Source: Verrucomicrobiota bacterium (GTDB taxonomy: Bacteria > Chlamydiota > Chlamydiia > Chlamydiales > Rhabdochlamydiaceae). Taken from it: a stretch of 51,520 bases of DNA. The translations under genes and the position numbers were made by a program. The stretch covers positions 92,997 to 144,516 of the forward strand of contig JAFEGH010000002.1 in NCBI GenBank assembly GCA_018240065.1. The letters run 5' to 3'. Below the pieces are notes generated by a model. That model did not search any database, was not told the origin of the DNA, and was given only the letters and a program-made list of their open reading frames with translations. Below, in pieces: positions 16,475-26,174 of the stretch (positions are counted from its first letter, which is position 1; every line of letters starts with the position of its first letter).

Positions 16475-17725
16475 TCAGTAAGAGAGAGAGGGACGCAAAA
16501 GAAGGATGACTTCCTTCAGGGCATCGATGAAGATGTCGATCTCTTCGATGGTGTTATAAAGACCAAAAGAGATGCGCGTCAGGGAGGACACGTTGAAGCA
16601 TTTTAAGGTCGGCTGGGCGCAAAGCTGTCCAGTGCGCACAGCGATGCCGCGGATGTCCAGCAAAGTGCCGATGTCCAACGGATGCAAGCCATCAATGATG
16701 AAACTGATGATCGCCCCTTTCTTGGGAGCGGTGCCGATGATGTGCAGTCCTTTGACTTCGCTTAAGCGCTTGGTCGCATACTCGAGAAGATCCTGTTCCC
16801 AGGAAGCAATCCGGTCGCGGCCTAAAGACTCGATGAACTCGATCGCCTCTCCCAGGCCGATCACCTCGGCGATCATGGGAGTGCCTGCCTCGAACTTTAG
16901 CGGCGGATGTTGAAAAGTGGAAGACTGCAGCGTGACCTCGTCGATCATGTCCCCGCCGCCTTGATAAGGAGGCATCTTTTCCAATAACGCCTTCTTCCCA
17001 TACAAAACACCGACGCCGGTCGGACCATAGGCCTTATGGCCTGAAAAGGCATAGAAATCCGCCTTGAGCTTCTGCACGTCGATGGGCATGTGGGCAATGC
17101 TCTGCGCGCCGTCGATCAATACCTTCGCGCCCCTGGCATGGGCCCTGCGGATGATCTCTTCAATGGGATTGAGCGTTCCTGTGGAATTGGCGATATGGGC
17201 CACGCTGACGATCTTTGTGCGGTCGCTCAGCAGCTTATCGAATTCTTCGAGAACGAGCTCCCCTCGCTCATTGATCGGAACGAATTTGAGATGCGCTCCT
17301 TTTTCCTCGCAGATGAGCTGCCAGGGCACGATATTCGAATGGTGCTCCATCGCGGTGATCAAAACTTCATCGCCCGGGAGTAAGAACCCCTTCCCAAAAG
17401 AAGAGGCCACTAAGTTGATCGAATCGGTCGTTCCTTTGGTGAAAATGATCTCTTCGACAAAGGAGGCATTGAGAAACTCCTTGATCTTTTGACGGACGTC
17501 GTTGTAGCGCGTCGTCGCCTGGGCGGCAAAATCATAGACGGAGCGATGGACGGTCCCGTACTGCTCCTGATAGAAGCGGTTCATCCCTTCGATGACCCTG
17601 CGGGGCTTCTGAGTGGTGGCAGCCGAGTCGAAAAAGATGAAGGGCTTTCCATGCAAAAGCTGTTGCAGCATGGGAAATTCTTGCCTTACTTTCCAAACAT
17701 TGAATTCGCCGGTGCTCCCCGTCAT
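16475..17725 (-). CDS. sufS: Cysteine desulfurase of the SUF system
   Basis: PLP enzyme that removes sulfur from cysteine for Fe-S assembly. 416 residues. PLP lysine K231 in SGHKAYGPTG; HH at 128-129 with NIVPWQ; DGAQS at 205-209 for PLP; active-site cysteine C369 in RTGQLCAQP. This is the class II (SufS/CsdA) form of the loop. GAGG lies just upstream of the ATG. Last gene of sufBCDS, 64 bases after sufD. No SufE or SufU is seen in the window, so the sulfur acceptor must be elsewhere. Confidence 0.95.
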   Translation of the reverse strand: MTGSTGEFNVWKVRQEFPMLQQLLHGKPFIFFDSAATTQKPRRVIEGMNRFYQEQYGTVHRSVYDFAAQATTRYNDVRQKIKEFLNASFVEEIIFTKGTTDSINLVASSFGKGFLLPGDEVLITAMEHHSNIVPWQLICEEKGAHLKFVPINERGELVLEEFDKLLSDRTKIVSVAHIANSTGTLNPIEEIIRRAHARGAKVLIDGAQSIAHMPIDVQKLKADFYAFSGHKAYGPTGVGVLYGKKALLEKMPPYQGGGDMIDEVTLQSSTFQHPPLKFEAGTPMIAEVIGLGEAIEFIESLGRDRIASWEQDLLEYATKRLSEVKGLHIIGTAPKKGAIISFIIDGLHPLDIGTLLDIRGIAVRTGQLCAQPTLKCFNVSSLTRISFGLYNTIEEIDIFIDALKEVILLLRPSLSY

Positions 17726-17789
17726 ATGACCTCGCTTGCTTTTTGTGCCGGATTTAGCGGCGGATTGCAGCAGTTGAAAAGCGGATCGG

Positions 17790-19088
17790 TCACAATGCTC
17801 CTGATTTCAAGTACGCTTCAACTTTTCCCTGCATATTTTTAAGAAGCGAATCATACGGAATCGCGTCGATCATTTCACGACAAAAACCGCTAATGAGAAG
17901 ATGTCTGGCGGTATTGGAGTCGATTCCGCGCGTGCTCAAATAGAAAAGCTGCTCCGCGTCCAGCTGCGAAACAGTGGCGCCATGAGAGGCTTTGACGTCA
18001 TCCGCAAAAACCTCCAGGTTAGGCTTGCTGTTGGCAATCGCCCCCTGGCTTAAAATCAGGTTGTTGTTGAGCTGATAGGCCTCTGTCTTCTGCGCCTCGC
18101 TTCTCACAAGGATCTTGCCTTCGAAGCTCGATTGGCTGATATCATTCAGAACCCCTTTGAACCGCTGCATCGACCGGGTGTGAGGAGCCTCGTGCTCAAT
18201 CGAAGCGTGCGTATGGGCCGTGCGGTTTTTATTGAGCATCCACAGACCGTTTAAATTGGCCTCGCTGTTCTCTCCTTTCAGAACAACGCGGTAGCTCTGC
18301 CGGACAGCCTTTCCTCCGAGCGTCACGCTAAGTGAGTTGAGCCGCGCATGCTTCTTCAAAGCAGCGCGCACCGATTCCATATGCCAGGCGGGCATGCGAT
18401 CGACGATCGTCAGCAGATCCAGGCTTGCACCCTCATCCAAAGAGATCTCTGTCGACGGCACATGAAAGTGGAAGGCGGAAACATTCAGCTCTTTTGCAGT
18501 GACGACGCAGCGCAGGCTGCTCTGCGCGCCCAGGACAAGGTGGAGGCGGGGAGCTGTCAGCTGCGGCAGCTCGCCTGTTGCAACATGCAGACATTGCAGA
18601 GGAGCTGTCATTTCCAGTTTGGGAGGAAGGTAAACGAACGCCCCTTTCAGGTGCAGGGCGAGGTTGAGATAAGCGAAGGGATCTTTCTCTTCCTTGAGAG
18701 AGCGCGTCAGATGGCTTTGCAGGAAACTGCCGTGCGTGCAGATCGCCTCGTCCAAAGAGAGCAGCACCGTCTGGGGAGAAAGAGCTGAGGTGTCGCTCAA
18801 TTCAGGAGAATACGCCCCGTCGATAAAAACAATGTGGGAGTGCGCGCATTCCGGAAGGATAGCATCGGAAAAAAGAGATTTATCGATTGTTTTCAATGCA
18901 GGCGCATCAAACGAAGAGAGATAAAATTCCCTTAAGTGCACATAGCGGAAAGCCTCATGGGATTTAGAGGGAAGCCCCGCTTCGGAAAAACGCTGCCAGC
19001 TCTTCTCCCGGAAGCTTTTTAAGGCATCCGTCGGAGGAACTTTCTCGAAATGGCCCAGAAGATGATTCAAAAAAGTTTGTTCAGACAT
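17790..19088 (-). CDS. sufD: Fe-S cluster assembly scaffold subunit SufD
   Basis: SufB/SufD-family beta-helix protein that pairs with SufB on the SufC ATPase. 432 residues from ATG 19088, which overlaps the sufC stop by eight bases; a longer frame from 19178 reads antisense to SufC's frame and is rejected. The N-terminal helical part contains SFREKSWQRFSEAGLPSK and EAFRYVHLREFY; the C-terminal SufBD core has ASHGATVSQLDAEQLFYLST followed by RGIDSNTARHLLISGF, the usual SufD ending. Middle sequence is poorly conserved as normal for SufD. Confidence 0.92.
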   Translation of the reverse strand: MSEQTFLNHLLGHFEKVPPTDALKSFREKSWQRFSEAGLPSKSHEAFRYVHLREFYLSSFDAPALKTIDKSLFSDAILPECAHSHIVFIDGAYSPELSDTSALSPQTVLLSLDEAICTHGSFLQSHLTRSLKEEKDPFAYLNLALHLKGAFVYLPPKLEMTAPLQCLHVATGELPQLTAPRLHLVLGAQSSLRCVVTAKELNVSAFHFHVPSTEISLDEGASLDLLTIVDRMPAWHMESVRAALKKHARLNSLSVTLGGKAVRQSYRVVLKGENSEANLNGLWMLNKNRTAHTHASIEHEAPHTRSMQRFKGVLNDISQSSFEGKILVRSEAQKTEAYQLNNNLILSQGAIANSKPNLEVFADDVKASHGATVSQLDAEQLFYLSTRGIDSNTARHLLISGFCREMIDAIPYDSLLKNMQGKVEAYLKSGAL

Positions 19089-19821
19089 AGAGCCAATCAT
19101 ACCCTTTTTCTTCCAGGGTGAGGGCAAGCTCAGGACCGCCCGACTGCACGACCCTGCCGTCGATGACGACATGGACAAAATCAGGTCGGATATAATCGAG
19201 CAGGCGCTGGTAGTGGGTGATCAGGATGAGGGCGTTGTCGGAGTTCATCAGAGAGTTGACCCCTTTGGCGACGATGCGCATCGCGTCGATATCAAGACCT
19301 GAATCGGTCTCGTCGAGGATGGCAAGCTTGGGCTCTAAGACGGCCATTTGGAGGATCTCATTGCGTTTCTTCTCACCGCCGGAAAAGCCTTCGTTGAGGT
19401 TGCGGTGCTTGAACTCGCTGCGGACATCGACAGACTGCATCTTCTCATCGAGGATCCTGCTGAACTCCTCTTCCGAAATAGCGGATTTGGACACCGCTTT
19501 GAGCCTAGCGTTGTAGGCGGCATGCAGAAACTGCAGGTTGGAGATCCCGGGAATTTCCACAGGATACTGGAAGCTCATGAACAGGCCGAGGTGGGAGCGC
19601 TCCTCCGGATCGAGTTCGAGGATATTCTGCCCCTCGAAAAGCACTTCTCCTCCAGTCACTTCATACGCAGGGTCGCCGGCGAGCACTTTTGCAAGCGTCG
19701 ATTTTCCAGCGCCGTTGGGGCCCATGATCGCATGGATTTCCCCTTTGCGGACTTTGAGGTTCAACCCCTTCAAAATCGCTTTTCCTTCTACAGTTGCCTG
19801 TAGATCTTTGATCTCCAACAT
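19081..19821 (-). CDS. sufC: Fe-S cluster assembly ATPase SufC
   Basis: ABC-type ATPase driving SufBCD. 246 residues from ATG 19821, preferred over a GTG at 19845 because AAAAGGA lies eight bases upstream and the protein then starts MLEIKDLQA. Walker A GPNGAGKST, SufC-specific LGLFMSFQYPVEIPGI, ABC signature FSGGEKKRNEI, Walker B KLAILDETDSGLDIDA and the switch histidine in LILITHYQRLL are all intact. In the middle of sufBCDS. Confidence 0.95.
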   Translation of the reverse strand: MLEIKDLQATVEGKAILKGLNLKVRKGEIHAIMGPNGAGKSTLAKVLAGDPAYEVTGGEVLFEGQNILELDPEERSHLGLFMSFQYPVEIPGISNLQFLHAAYNARLKAVSKSAISEEEFSRILDEKMQSVDVRSEFKHRNLNEGFSGGEKKRNEILQMAVLEPKLAILDETDSGLDIDAMRIVAKGVNSLMNSDNALILITHYQRLLDYIRPDFVHVVIDGRVVQSGGPELALTLEEKGYDWLYV

Positions 19822-19863
19822 GTTTAAAGGTCCTTTTCTAACCACTGATTAATAATCGCCGTT

Positions 19864-21303
19864 CTATCCGACCGAGTTCTCCAGCTTCAGCGTCAAGAGC
19901 TTTTGAGCTTCGACGGCAAATTCCAAAGGAAGTTCGCGGATCACATCTTTACAGAATCCGCTGACGATCATGTTGATCGCATCTTCCCGTGAAATTCCAC
20001 GCGCCTGCAGATAAAACAGCTGTTCTTCATTCATTTTCGAGGTGGAAGCCTCATGCTCCACCTGTCCCGTCTGGTTCGCCACTTCGATGTAAGGGAACGT
20101 ATTGGCCGAGCAACGGTTGCCCACCAGCATCGAATCGCACTGCGTATAATTGCGCGCATTCTCTGCGCGCGGGCCCATCTTGACAAGGCCCCGATAAGTA
20201 TTGTGCGAGCGGTCGGCGGAAATCCCCTTGGAGACGATGGTCGAGCGCGTCTTTTTCCCTAAGTGGATCATCTTGGTTCCCGTGTCGGCCTGCATCATCC
20301 CGTTAGTGAGGGCCACAGAGTAAAATTCGCCGATCGACTCATCCCCCTGCAAAATGCAGCTGGGATATTTCCAGGTGATCGCAGCTCCCGCTTCCACCTG
20401 GGACCAGGTGATCTTCGAGCGAAATCCCTGGCATCTTCCCCGCTTGGTGACAAAATTGTAGATCCCGCCAAGACCGGTTTCAGGGTTGCCGGAGTACCAG
20501 TTCTGCACAGTGGCGTATTTGATCTCGGCGCGATCCAAAGCGACCAGCTCGACGACGGCCGCGTGCAATTGGTTGTTGTCGAAGGCAGGAGCGGTGCACC
20601 CTTCGAGATAGCTGACATAGGAATCTTCTTCTGCAATGATCAAGGTCCTTTCGAACTGGCCGCTCTGCTTGTCGTTGATGCGGAAATAGGTCGACAGCTC
20701 GATCGGGGAACGCACCCCTTTGGGAATGTAGACGAAGGAACCGTCGGAAAAGACCGCGGAGTTCAATGCAGCAAAATAATTGTCCCCAATTGGAACGACG
20801 CTGCCGAGATACTTTTCAATCAATTCAGGGTAGAGATGGACAGCTTCGGAAATCGGACAGAGGACGACGCCCGCCTCTTTCAGCGTCTTCTGAAAAGTCG
20901 TGCCGAGAGAGACCGAATCGAAGACCACATCGACGGCGACATTGGTGAGCCGCTTCTGTTCGTCAAGAGGGATCCCGAGCTTCTCAAATGTCTTGAGGAT
21001 CTCAGGGTCCACCTCATCGAGGCTGGACAGCGACTGCTTTTTTTTCGGCGCGGAATAGTAACAAATCTCTTGATAGTCGATCGGAGGATGGCGCAGGTTC
21101 GCCCAATCGGGCTCTTGCATCTCTTTGAATTTGGCGTACGCCTTCAACCGGAATTCGAGCAGAAATGCAGGTTCGTTCTTTTTGGCTGAGATCGCGCGGA
21201 TCGTCTCTTCGGAGAGTCCCTTAGGAATCGCGTCTGTCTCGATCGGCGTGACAAACCCATACTTATATTCGGCGCGCTCTTTGAGGAGCTCCTCAGTTGA
21301 CAT
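19864..21303 (-). CDS. sufB: Fe-S cluster assembly scaffold SufB
   Basis: Main scaffold of the SUF complex. 479 residues: N-terminal [20 protein letters not shown], then [20 protein letters not shown], and the beta-helix core with [34 protein letters not shown] and VQNWYSG. The conserved C-terminal [10 protein letters not shown] and [18 protein letters not shown] stretches are present. AGGA eight bases before ATG. First gene of sufBCDS, which starts 69 bases after kdsB; SUF is the only Fe-S system visible here. Confidence 0.95.
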   Translation of the reverse strand: MSTEELLKERAEYKYGFVTPIETDAIPKGLSEETIRAISAKKNEPAFLLEFRLKAYAKFKEMQEPDWANLRHPPIDYQEICYYSAPKKKQSLSSLDEVDPEILKTFEKLGIPLDEQKRLTNVAVDVVFDSVSLGTTFQKTLKEAGVVLCPISEAVHLYPELIEKYLGSVVPIGDNYFAALNSAVFSDGSFVYIPKGVRSPIELSTYFRINDKQSGQFERTLIIAEEDSYVSYLEGCTAPAFDNNQLHAAVVELVALDRAEIKYATVQNWYSGNPETGLGGIYNFVTKRGRCQGFRSKITWSQVEAGAAITWKYPSCILQGDESIGEFYSVALTNGMMQADTGTKMIHLGKKTRSTIVSKGISADRSHNTYRGLVKMGPRAENARNYTQCDSMLVGNRCSANTFPYIEVANQTGQVEHEASTSKMNEEQLFYLQARGISREDAINMIVSGFCKDVIRELPLEFAVEAQKLLTLKLENSVG

Positions 21304-21372
21304 GATCGTATCCTAAATTTTAAGAAGTATAGGATATCATCTAAGAGGGGATTTTCTCAATGATAGAACACC

Positions 21373-22140
21373 TTATGATAAGGCCCTCGGGGACAGCTTT
21401 TCCATGTGCGCCTCGGCTTTGGCCAGGTGTTCCGGAAGGTCGATCCCAAACACCTCGTAATCAGTTTCATGCACACGGATGCGCAAATTATTGTAAAGGA
21501 ACCTCAGCTGCTCGAGCTGCTCGGCCGTCTCGATCGGGCACGGCTGTAAAGTAGAAATTTTTCTTAATGCCTCGCGCGTATAGGCGTAAAGACCCACGTG
21601 CTTGAAATAGACCTGTTGCTTAAAGTCGGAGACATCCCGGTAAAAAGGGATCGCGCTCCGCGAAAAGTACATGGCGAAACCGCTGTGGTCGCAAACGATC
21701 TTGGCGAATTGGGGACTCGTCACTTCTTCTGATTTTGTAATCCTCTTCTTAAGGGTCCACAGATCGCTCTCCTCCTTGCCGCAGCTCTGCAGCAGGTCGT
21801 GGATCATCGGTTCGCTGATAAAAGGCTCATCCCCCTGCCAGTTCACCCAGATATCGGCGTCGATCGCCTTCTTTTCCAAAAGTTCCGCGAGCCGGTCGGT
21901 CCCGGAAGGACAGCTCTCCGATGTCATGAAGTATTTCCCCCCGAAGCCGCTGATCAGTTGCGCGGTCTCCTCCGCGTCGACGGCAAACGCCACCTCGTCG
22001 AACAGGGACACGCTCTTCGCGCTTTCCCATACCCACTGCAACAGCGGCTTATGGTTCAGCATGCAGAGCATCTTTTTGGGGAAGCGGGTCGATTTCAGGC
22101 GCGCAGGAATGATGCACGCCACTTTTTTCTTATCGATCAT
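21373..22140 (-). CDS. kdsB: 3-deoxy-manno-octulosonate cytidylyltransferase (CMP-Kdo synthetase)
   Basis: Activates Kdo with CTP for the inner core of LPS. 255 residues. Nucleotide-binding start CIIPARLKSTRFPKKML, MTSESCPSGTDRLAE for substrate binding, and VNWQGDEPFI as the metal motif (normally NVQGDEP). Ends with HLAKAEAHMEKL as in relatives. ATG overlaps the rfbB stop (ATGA), so it is co-translated with the dTDP-rhamnose genes, a link between Kdo core and rhamnose-containing glycan. Confidence 0.93.
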   Translation of the reverse strand: MIDKKKVACIIPARLKSTRFPKKMLCMLNHKPLLQWVWESAKSVSLFDEVAFAVDAEETAQLISGFGGKYFMTSESCPSGTDRLAELLEKKAIDADIWVNWQGDEPFISEPMIHDLLQSCGKEESDLWTLKKRITKSEEVTSPQFAKIVCDHSGFAMYFSRSAIPFYRDVSDFKQQVYFKHVGLYAYTREALRKISTLQPCPIETAEQLEQLRFLYNNLRIRVHETDYEVFGIDLPEHLAKAEAHMEKLSPRALS

Positions 22141-23144
22141 GTTGTTTCCAACCTTTCAGGATTTTCTAAATACCAGGCTATTGTTTTACGGATGCCCGAG
22201 CCGATGTCGTGCAAGGGGCGCCACCCGAGCTCCTGCCTGATCTTGCCGCAGTCGATCGCATAACGAAAATCGTGTCCGGGACGGTCGGACACAAATGTGA
22301 TCAGCGAAGTGAGCTCTTTGGGATCCTCTTCTTTTAAATGCGAGAACTCCTGGATGAGCGTATGGAGCAGGTCGATGTTTTTCCGCTCGCACTCACCGCC
22401 GATGTCGTACACCTGGCCTTTCTCTCCTTTTTCCAAAATCGACCAGACGGCCTCAGAGTGGTCATCGACGAAGATCCAATCGCGGACATTGACTCCCTCT
22501 CCGTAGATCGGCAGCGGTTTTTTGTGAATGCAGCCGTAGATCATCCGCGGAATGAACTTCTCCACGTTCTGGCACGGTCCGTAATTGTTCGTGCAATGGG
22601 AAATAGTCGTGGAAATTCCATAGGTGTGCGTGTACGCCCGGACAAAGTGATCGGACGCCGCCTTCGAAGCGGCGTAGGGAGAATTGGGGCGGTAGGGAGA
22701 ATTTTCAGAAAAACTCCCCTCATGCGTCAGCGTCCCATACACCTCATCGGTGGAGATATGGTGGAAATGGATATGGCGCTGCCTTCTCACAACCTCGAGA
22801 AGAGCAAGCGTCCCTCCGACATTGGTCTCATAAAACGCGCGCGGCCCTAAGATGCTGCGGTCGACATGGCTTTCTGCCGCGAAATGCACAATGGCGTCGA
22901 TCTCATGCTCGACGCACAGTTTCTCCACCAGCGCCTCGTCGCGGATGTCTCCTTTGGCGAATAAATAGCGGGGATCCATTTCAACAGAGGCCAGGTTGCG
23001 CAGATCCGCGGCATACGTCAGAGCATCGAGATTGACGATCTTCTCGCAATGCGGATGATGCTTGAGACCAAAGCGGATGAAAGCGGAGCCGATGAAGCCC
23101 GCTCCTCCTGTGACCAGAAATCGTTTATAGGGATAGCGCTTCAT
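22137..23144 (-). CDS. rfbB: dTDP-glucose 4,6-dehydratase
   Basis: Converts dTDP-glucose to the 4-keto-6-deoxy form in dTDP-rhamnose synthesis. 335 residues, extended SDR fold. NAD motif VTGGAGFIGSAF at the N-terminus, LDALTYAADLRNL, the active-site ISTDEVYGTL with D-E pair, and YAASK with catalytic Tyr and Lys. YGPCQNVEKFIPRMI and VRDWIFVDDH are typical of RmlB. Start lies 20 bases inside rfbD; ATGA overlap to kdsB. Confidence 0.94.
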   Translation of the reverse strand: MKRYPYKRFLVTGGAGFIGSAFIRFGLKHHPHCEKIVNLDALTYAADLRNLASVEMDPRYLFAKGDIRDEALVEKLCVEHEIDAIVHFAAESHVDRSILGPRAFYETNVGGTLALLEVVRRQRHIHFHHISTDEVYGTLTHEGSFSENSPYRPNSPYAASKAASDHFVRAYTHTYGISTTISHCTNNYGPCQNVEKFIPRMIYGCIHKKPLPIYGEGVNVRDWIFVDDHSEAVWSILEKGEKGQVYDIGGECERKNIDLLHTLIQEFSHLKEEDPKELTSLITFVSDRPGHDFRYAIDCGKIRQELGWRPLHDIGSGIRKTIAWYLENPERLETT

Positions 23145-23985
23145 TGATAAACTCGTTAACAGCCTCGCCCCAGGGACGCGGCTTGATTGATGTGAGATAA
23201 GAATACTTGCTTGTGTCGAGCACGCTATAGGCCGGGCGAACGGCGGGAGTGGGGAACTGCGCGCTCGGAACAGGGACGATGCTCCGGCATTTCACTGGAA
23301 TCTCCTGAAATTTTGTCGACTCCAGCAAATCCAGCGCAATCTGATATCTCGATCTTTCTCCGTCATTTGCAAAATGGACGATCCCTTCAGCGTCGAGCAG
23401 AGTGAGCACCGCATCCGCCAGATCATAGCAATAGGTGGGTTTGCCGCACTGGTCAAAGACGATCTGCAGCTCTTCTTTCTGCTGAAACCATTTCAGAAGA
23501 GAAGAGATGAAATTTTTACCTTTCGAACCGAACAGCCACGAAGTGCGCACGATGCAGGCGCTCGGCAGGATCTCTAAAACTTTTTTCTCTCCTTCCCATT
23601 TGCTCATTCCATAGACATTGGCAGGAGCGCATGGATCCTCTTCCCGGTAAGGCTCCGATCCTGTCCCCGCGAACACATAGTCAGTGGAGATATGCACGAG
23701 CCGGATCCCCTGCTCATCTGCGATGCGCGCCACATTCGCAGCGCCCTCCGCGTTCACAGCGAAAGCTGCGTTCAAGTCTTTTTCAGCCCCGTCGACGTCG
23801 GTATACGCGGCGCAATTGACGATGTGGGTGGGCTTGATCTCCAGACATTTTTCCCTCAGCTGATCGAGGTTGCAGACGTCCGCCTCCGCACGCGTTGTTC
23901 CAACGGCCTGAATCCCTTTGGCGCTGCAGCGCTCGAGCAAAGACGATCCAAGCATCCCATTTGATCCGGTAATCCAAATTTTCAC
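23125..23985 (-). CDS. rfbD: dTDP-4-dehydrorhamnose reductase
   Basis: Last step to dTDP-L-rhamnose. 286 residues from a GTG start at 23985: AAGGAGG lies seven bases upstream and the protein then begins VKIWITGSNGMLGSSL, the nucleotide-binding motif; the ATG at 24012 would add nine residues beyond the SD. HISTDYVFAGTG, YGMSKWEGEK (Tyr-Lys pair) and IVRTSWLFG are the RmlD signatures. The GTG overlaps the rfbC stop by four bases (GTGA). Confidence 0.93.
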   Translation of the reverse strand: MKIWITGSNGMLGSSLLERCSAKGIQAVGTTRAEADVCNLDQLREKCLEIKPTHIVNCAAYTDVDGAEKDLNAAFAVNAEGAANVARIADEQGIRLVHISTDYVFAGTGSEPYREEDPCAPANVYGMSKWEGEKKVLEILPSACIVRTSWLFGSKGKNFISSLLKWFQQKEELQIVFDQCGKPTYCYDLADAVLTLLDAEGIVHFANDGERSRYQIALDLLESTKFQEIPVKCRSIVPVPSAQFPTPAVRPAYSVLDTSKYSYLTSIKPRPWGEAVNEFINEALSL

Positions 23986-24515
23986 TTTACAGCCTCCTTC
24001 AAAAGAGGGCATGTTCGATCACGCTCCGAAATCAATGGATCCGCGACCGGCCAGGCGATTCCGACGAAAGGATCGTCGAAACGGAAGGAGCGCTCCTCCG
24101 CGGGATCATAGATATTGCTGACCTTATAGAACACATGGGCCTGCTCGCTCACGACGCAGAAGCCGTGGCCGAAACCGACCGGAACATAAAGCTGGTCTCC
24201 CAGGGCGGCGTCCAAATAGACCCCCTCCCATTTTCCAAAAGTCGGGCTGTCTGGCCGCACGTCGACGACGACATCGAAAATTTTTCCTTCCATGACCGAG
24301 ACCAACTTGGCCTGGCCGGGCGAGCGCTGGAAGTGCATCCCACGGATCGTCCCCTTCTTGGAAAAGGAGTGGTTGTCCTGGACGAAGTCGACGTCGACCC
24401 CCGCCTTTTGGTAGAGAGGCTTTCGAAAGGTCTCCCGGAAAAAACCGCGATCGTCGAAGAAAACTTTGGGGCGGATCATCTTTACCCCTGCGAGAGACAA
24501 CTCTTTTACTTCCAT
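23982..24515 (-). CDS. rfbC: dTDP-4-dehydrorhamnose 3,5-epimerase
   Basis: Double epimerase of the rhamnose pathway. 177 residues, cupin fold. FFDDRGFFRETFR near residue 19, RGMHFQRSPGQAKLV with the catalytic histidine, and VPVGFGHGFCV with the family loop. Proton-donor tyrosine is probably in YKVSNIYDP. First gene of rfbC-rfbD-rfbB-kdsB. The first enzyme of the pathway (RmlA, glucose-1-phosphate thymidylyltransferase) is not in the window. A second, more divergent member of this family lies at 35726-36253. Confidence 0.94.
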   Translation of the reverse strand: MEVKELSLAGVKMIRPKVFFDDRGFFRETFRKPLYQKAGVDVDFVQDNHSFSKKGTIRGMHFQRSPGQAKLVSVMEGKIFDVVVDVRPDSPTFGKWEGVYLDAALGDQLYVPVGFGHGFCVVSEQAHVFYKVSNIYDPAEERSFRFDDPFVGIAWPVADPLISERDRTCPLLKEAVK

Positions 24516-24831
24516 GCCAAGCTCCGGTGAGTTCGTGAGATCATACTGATCGAGTTCATCAAAGTCTACCCCGGCAAAGGTTTTCTTGCCTTTTTATCTA
24601 TAAAGGCCTTATCCTTTTCGCCGTATCATAAAGACTTATTGAATCAATTTATTTTAAGACTGCCGCCATTATTTTTCGAGGCCAGTTTTTATTTTTTGCC
24701 TCTCGTCTTGATGATCGTATGAAGCTGTCTGCGCATCGAACCGTTCGCAGCCAGCCTCTCAAAAAACCGGATGCGCATTGCGAAATTGCATTCCCGGAAT
24801 TTTTAACCTCTATTTTTGAAAGGGGAAAGCC
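24516..24831. other. Non-coding gap between divergent rfbC and tyrP
   Basis: 316 bases without a supportable gene. It should hold both promoters. A small hairpin GGCAA/TTGCC at 24573-24590 followed by five Ts is a weak terminator-like element. AAAGGGG a few bases before 24832 is the tyrP ribosome binding site. No promoter stood out. Confidence 0.5.
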
Positions 24832-26031
24832 ATGCATATTTTTCATTCATTGGGTCACGTCTTCGGAGGAACATTACTGATTGCCGGAACAATGGTCGGC
24901 GTCGGAATGCTCGCGCTGCCTGTCGCAACGGGCGAAGGCGGATTTCTTCCCGCGGCGGTCATCTACCTGCTCTGCTGGCTTTTTATGCTCTGCACCGGCC
25001 TCCTTCTTTTGGAAGTCTGCACGTGGATGCCCAAAGACGCCAACCTGATCACAATGGCCAACCGCCTGCTCGGGCCCGTCGGCAAAAACATCTGCTGGGT
25101 CGTTTACCTCTTCCTGTTCGTCACCGTCATGATCGCCCACGTTGTCGGCGGAGGATCGGTCTTAAGCGAGATCTGCGGCTGCGCGATCCCCTCCTGGCTG
25201 GCCATGGTCATCTATGTCGTCATTTTCTCCCCTGTCGTCTATCTCGGAACAAAATGGGTAGACCGCCTGAACATCACACTGATGATTGGAGTTGCCGTCT
25301 CCTATTTTCTCTTTATCGCTGTCTCTTACAACCATGTCGATCCGACTTTGCTCAAACGCGCCGACTGGTCTAAAGCGTGGCTGGCGCTTCCCGTCCTGTT
25401 CACTGCGTTCACGTTCCAGGTCATCATCCCCACCTTGATGACATACATGGACCGCAACGTCAAAAAGGTCCGCCTTTCCATCATTTTAGGAACGAGCATC
25501 CCGCTCGTCGTGTACCTGGTCTGGGAATTCCTCATCCTCGGGATCGTCCCGGCAGATGGCCCTAACGGCCTGACCATCGCCGCCCAAAAAGGATGGAACG
25601 CCGTGATGCCGCTGAAAGAGCTGCTCGGCAGCCCGATCGTGTTTGCGATTGGAAAATCGTTTGCGTTCTTCACGATGACGACCTCCTACATTGCCCTCGC
25701 TCTGGCCTATCTTGACTTTCTGGCCGACGGCCTTAAAGTCCAGAAGAAGGGAATTAAAAAAGTCATGCTCTGCCTGGCCGTCTTCGTGCCGCCGACGCTT
25801 GTCGCATTGACCTATCCCCACATCTTCATTACCGCGCTCAGCTACGCGGGCGGATTCAGCTGCGCCATCCTGTTCGGGTTGTTCCCTCCTGTCATGGTCT
25901 GGGTCGGAAGATATATCAAGAAGCAAGCGCGCAATCCGCAGCTTCCCGGTGGAAAAGCGTTCCTGGCGATGCTAATCCTGTTCGTTCTCGTCGAACTCGG
26001 CATCCAGGTCGCGCAAGAGTTCATGAAGTAA
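24832..26031 (+). CDS. tyrP: Aromatic amino acid (tyrosine/tryptophan) permease
   Basis: Inner-membrane HAAAP-family symporter, importing tyrosine or tryptophan from the host. 399 residues with about 11 hydrophobic helices. The N-terminal GGTLLIAGTMVGVGMLALPV is the diagnostic first helix (GxxIGxGMLxLP type). AFTFQVIIPTLMTYMDRNVKK and GNCxx-like internal loops also fit. Chlamydiaceae carry one or two copies (CT817/CT818), matching an aromatic amino acid auxotroph. Single gene closed by a strong terminator. Confidence 0.9.
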   Translation: MHIFHSLGHVFGGTLLIAGTMVGVGMLALPVATGEGGFLPAAVIYLLCWLFMLCTGLLLLEVCTWMPKDANLITMANRLLGPVGKNICWVVYLFLFVTVMIAHVVGGGSVLSEICGCAIPSWLAMVIYVVIFSPVVYLGTKWVDRLNITLMIGVAVSYFLFIAVSYNHVDPTLLKRADWSKAWLALPVLFTAFTFQVIIPTLMTYMDRNVKKVRLSIILGTSIPLVVYLVWEFLILGIVPADGPNGLTIAAQKGWNAVMPLKELLGSPIVFAIGKSFAFFTMTTSYIALALAYLDFLADGLKVQKKGIKKVMLCLAVFVPPTLVALTYPHIFITALSYAGGFSCAILFGLFPPVMVWVGRYIKKQARNPQLPGGKAFLAMLILFVLVELGIQVAQEFMK

Positions 26032-26054
26032 CTCTGCTTTCGAGCGTATTGCAT

Positions 26055-26093
26055 AAGGCCCCTCGCGCAAATCTTTGCGCGAGGGGCCTTTCC
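26055..26093 (+). terminator. Strong terminator after tyrP
   Basis: A 17-bp perfect stem (AAGGCCCCTCGCGCAAA with its complement, loop TC) at 26055-26090, closing in CCTTT. Confidence 0.9.
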
Positions 26094-26174
26094 ATTTTCA
26101 TATTTTAAAATAATTCAACAAGGGTTTAGATTAGACGATTAAGATTAAATTTTTTCCATTTAAGGAGTAGCGTT

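Noticed and set aside
16412..16606. 64-residue plus-strand ORF after the second porin terminator
   Set aside because: Mostly antisense to the end of sufS and lies beyond the terminator.
20263..21189. 308-residue antisense ORF across sufB
   Set aside because: Shadow frame; the sense gene is certain and the antisense product resembles nothing.
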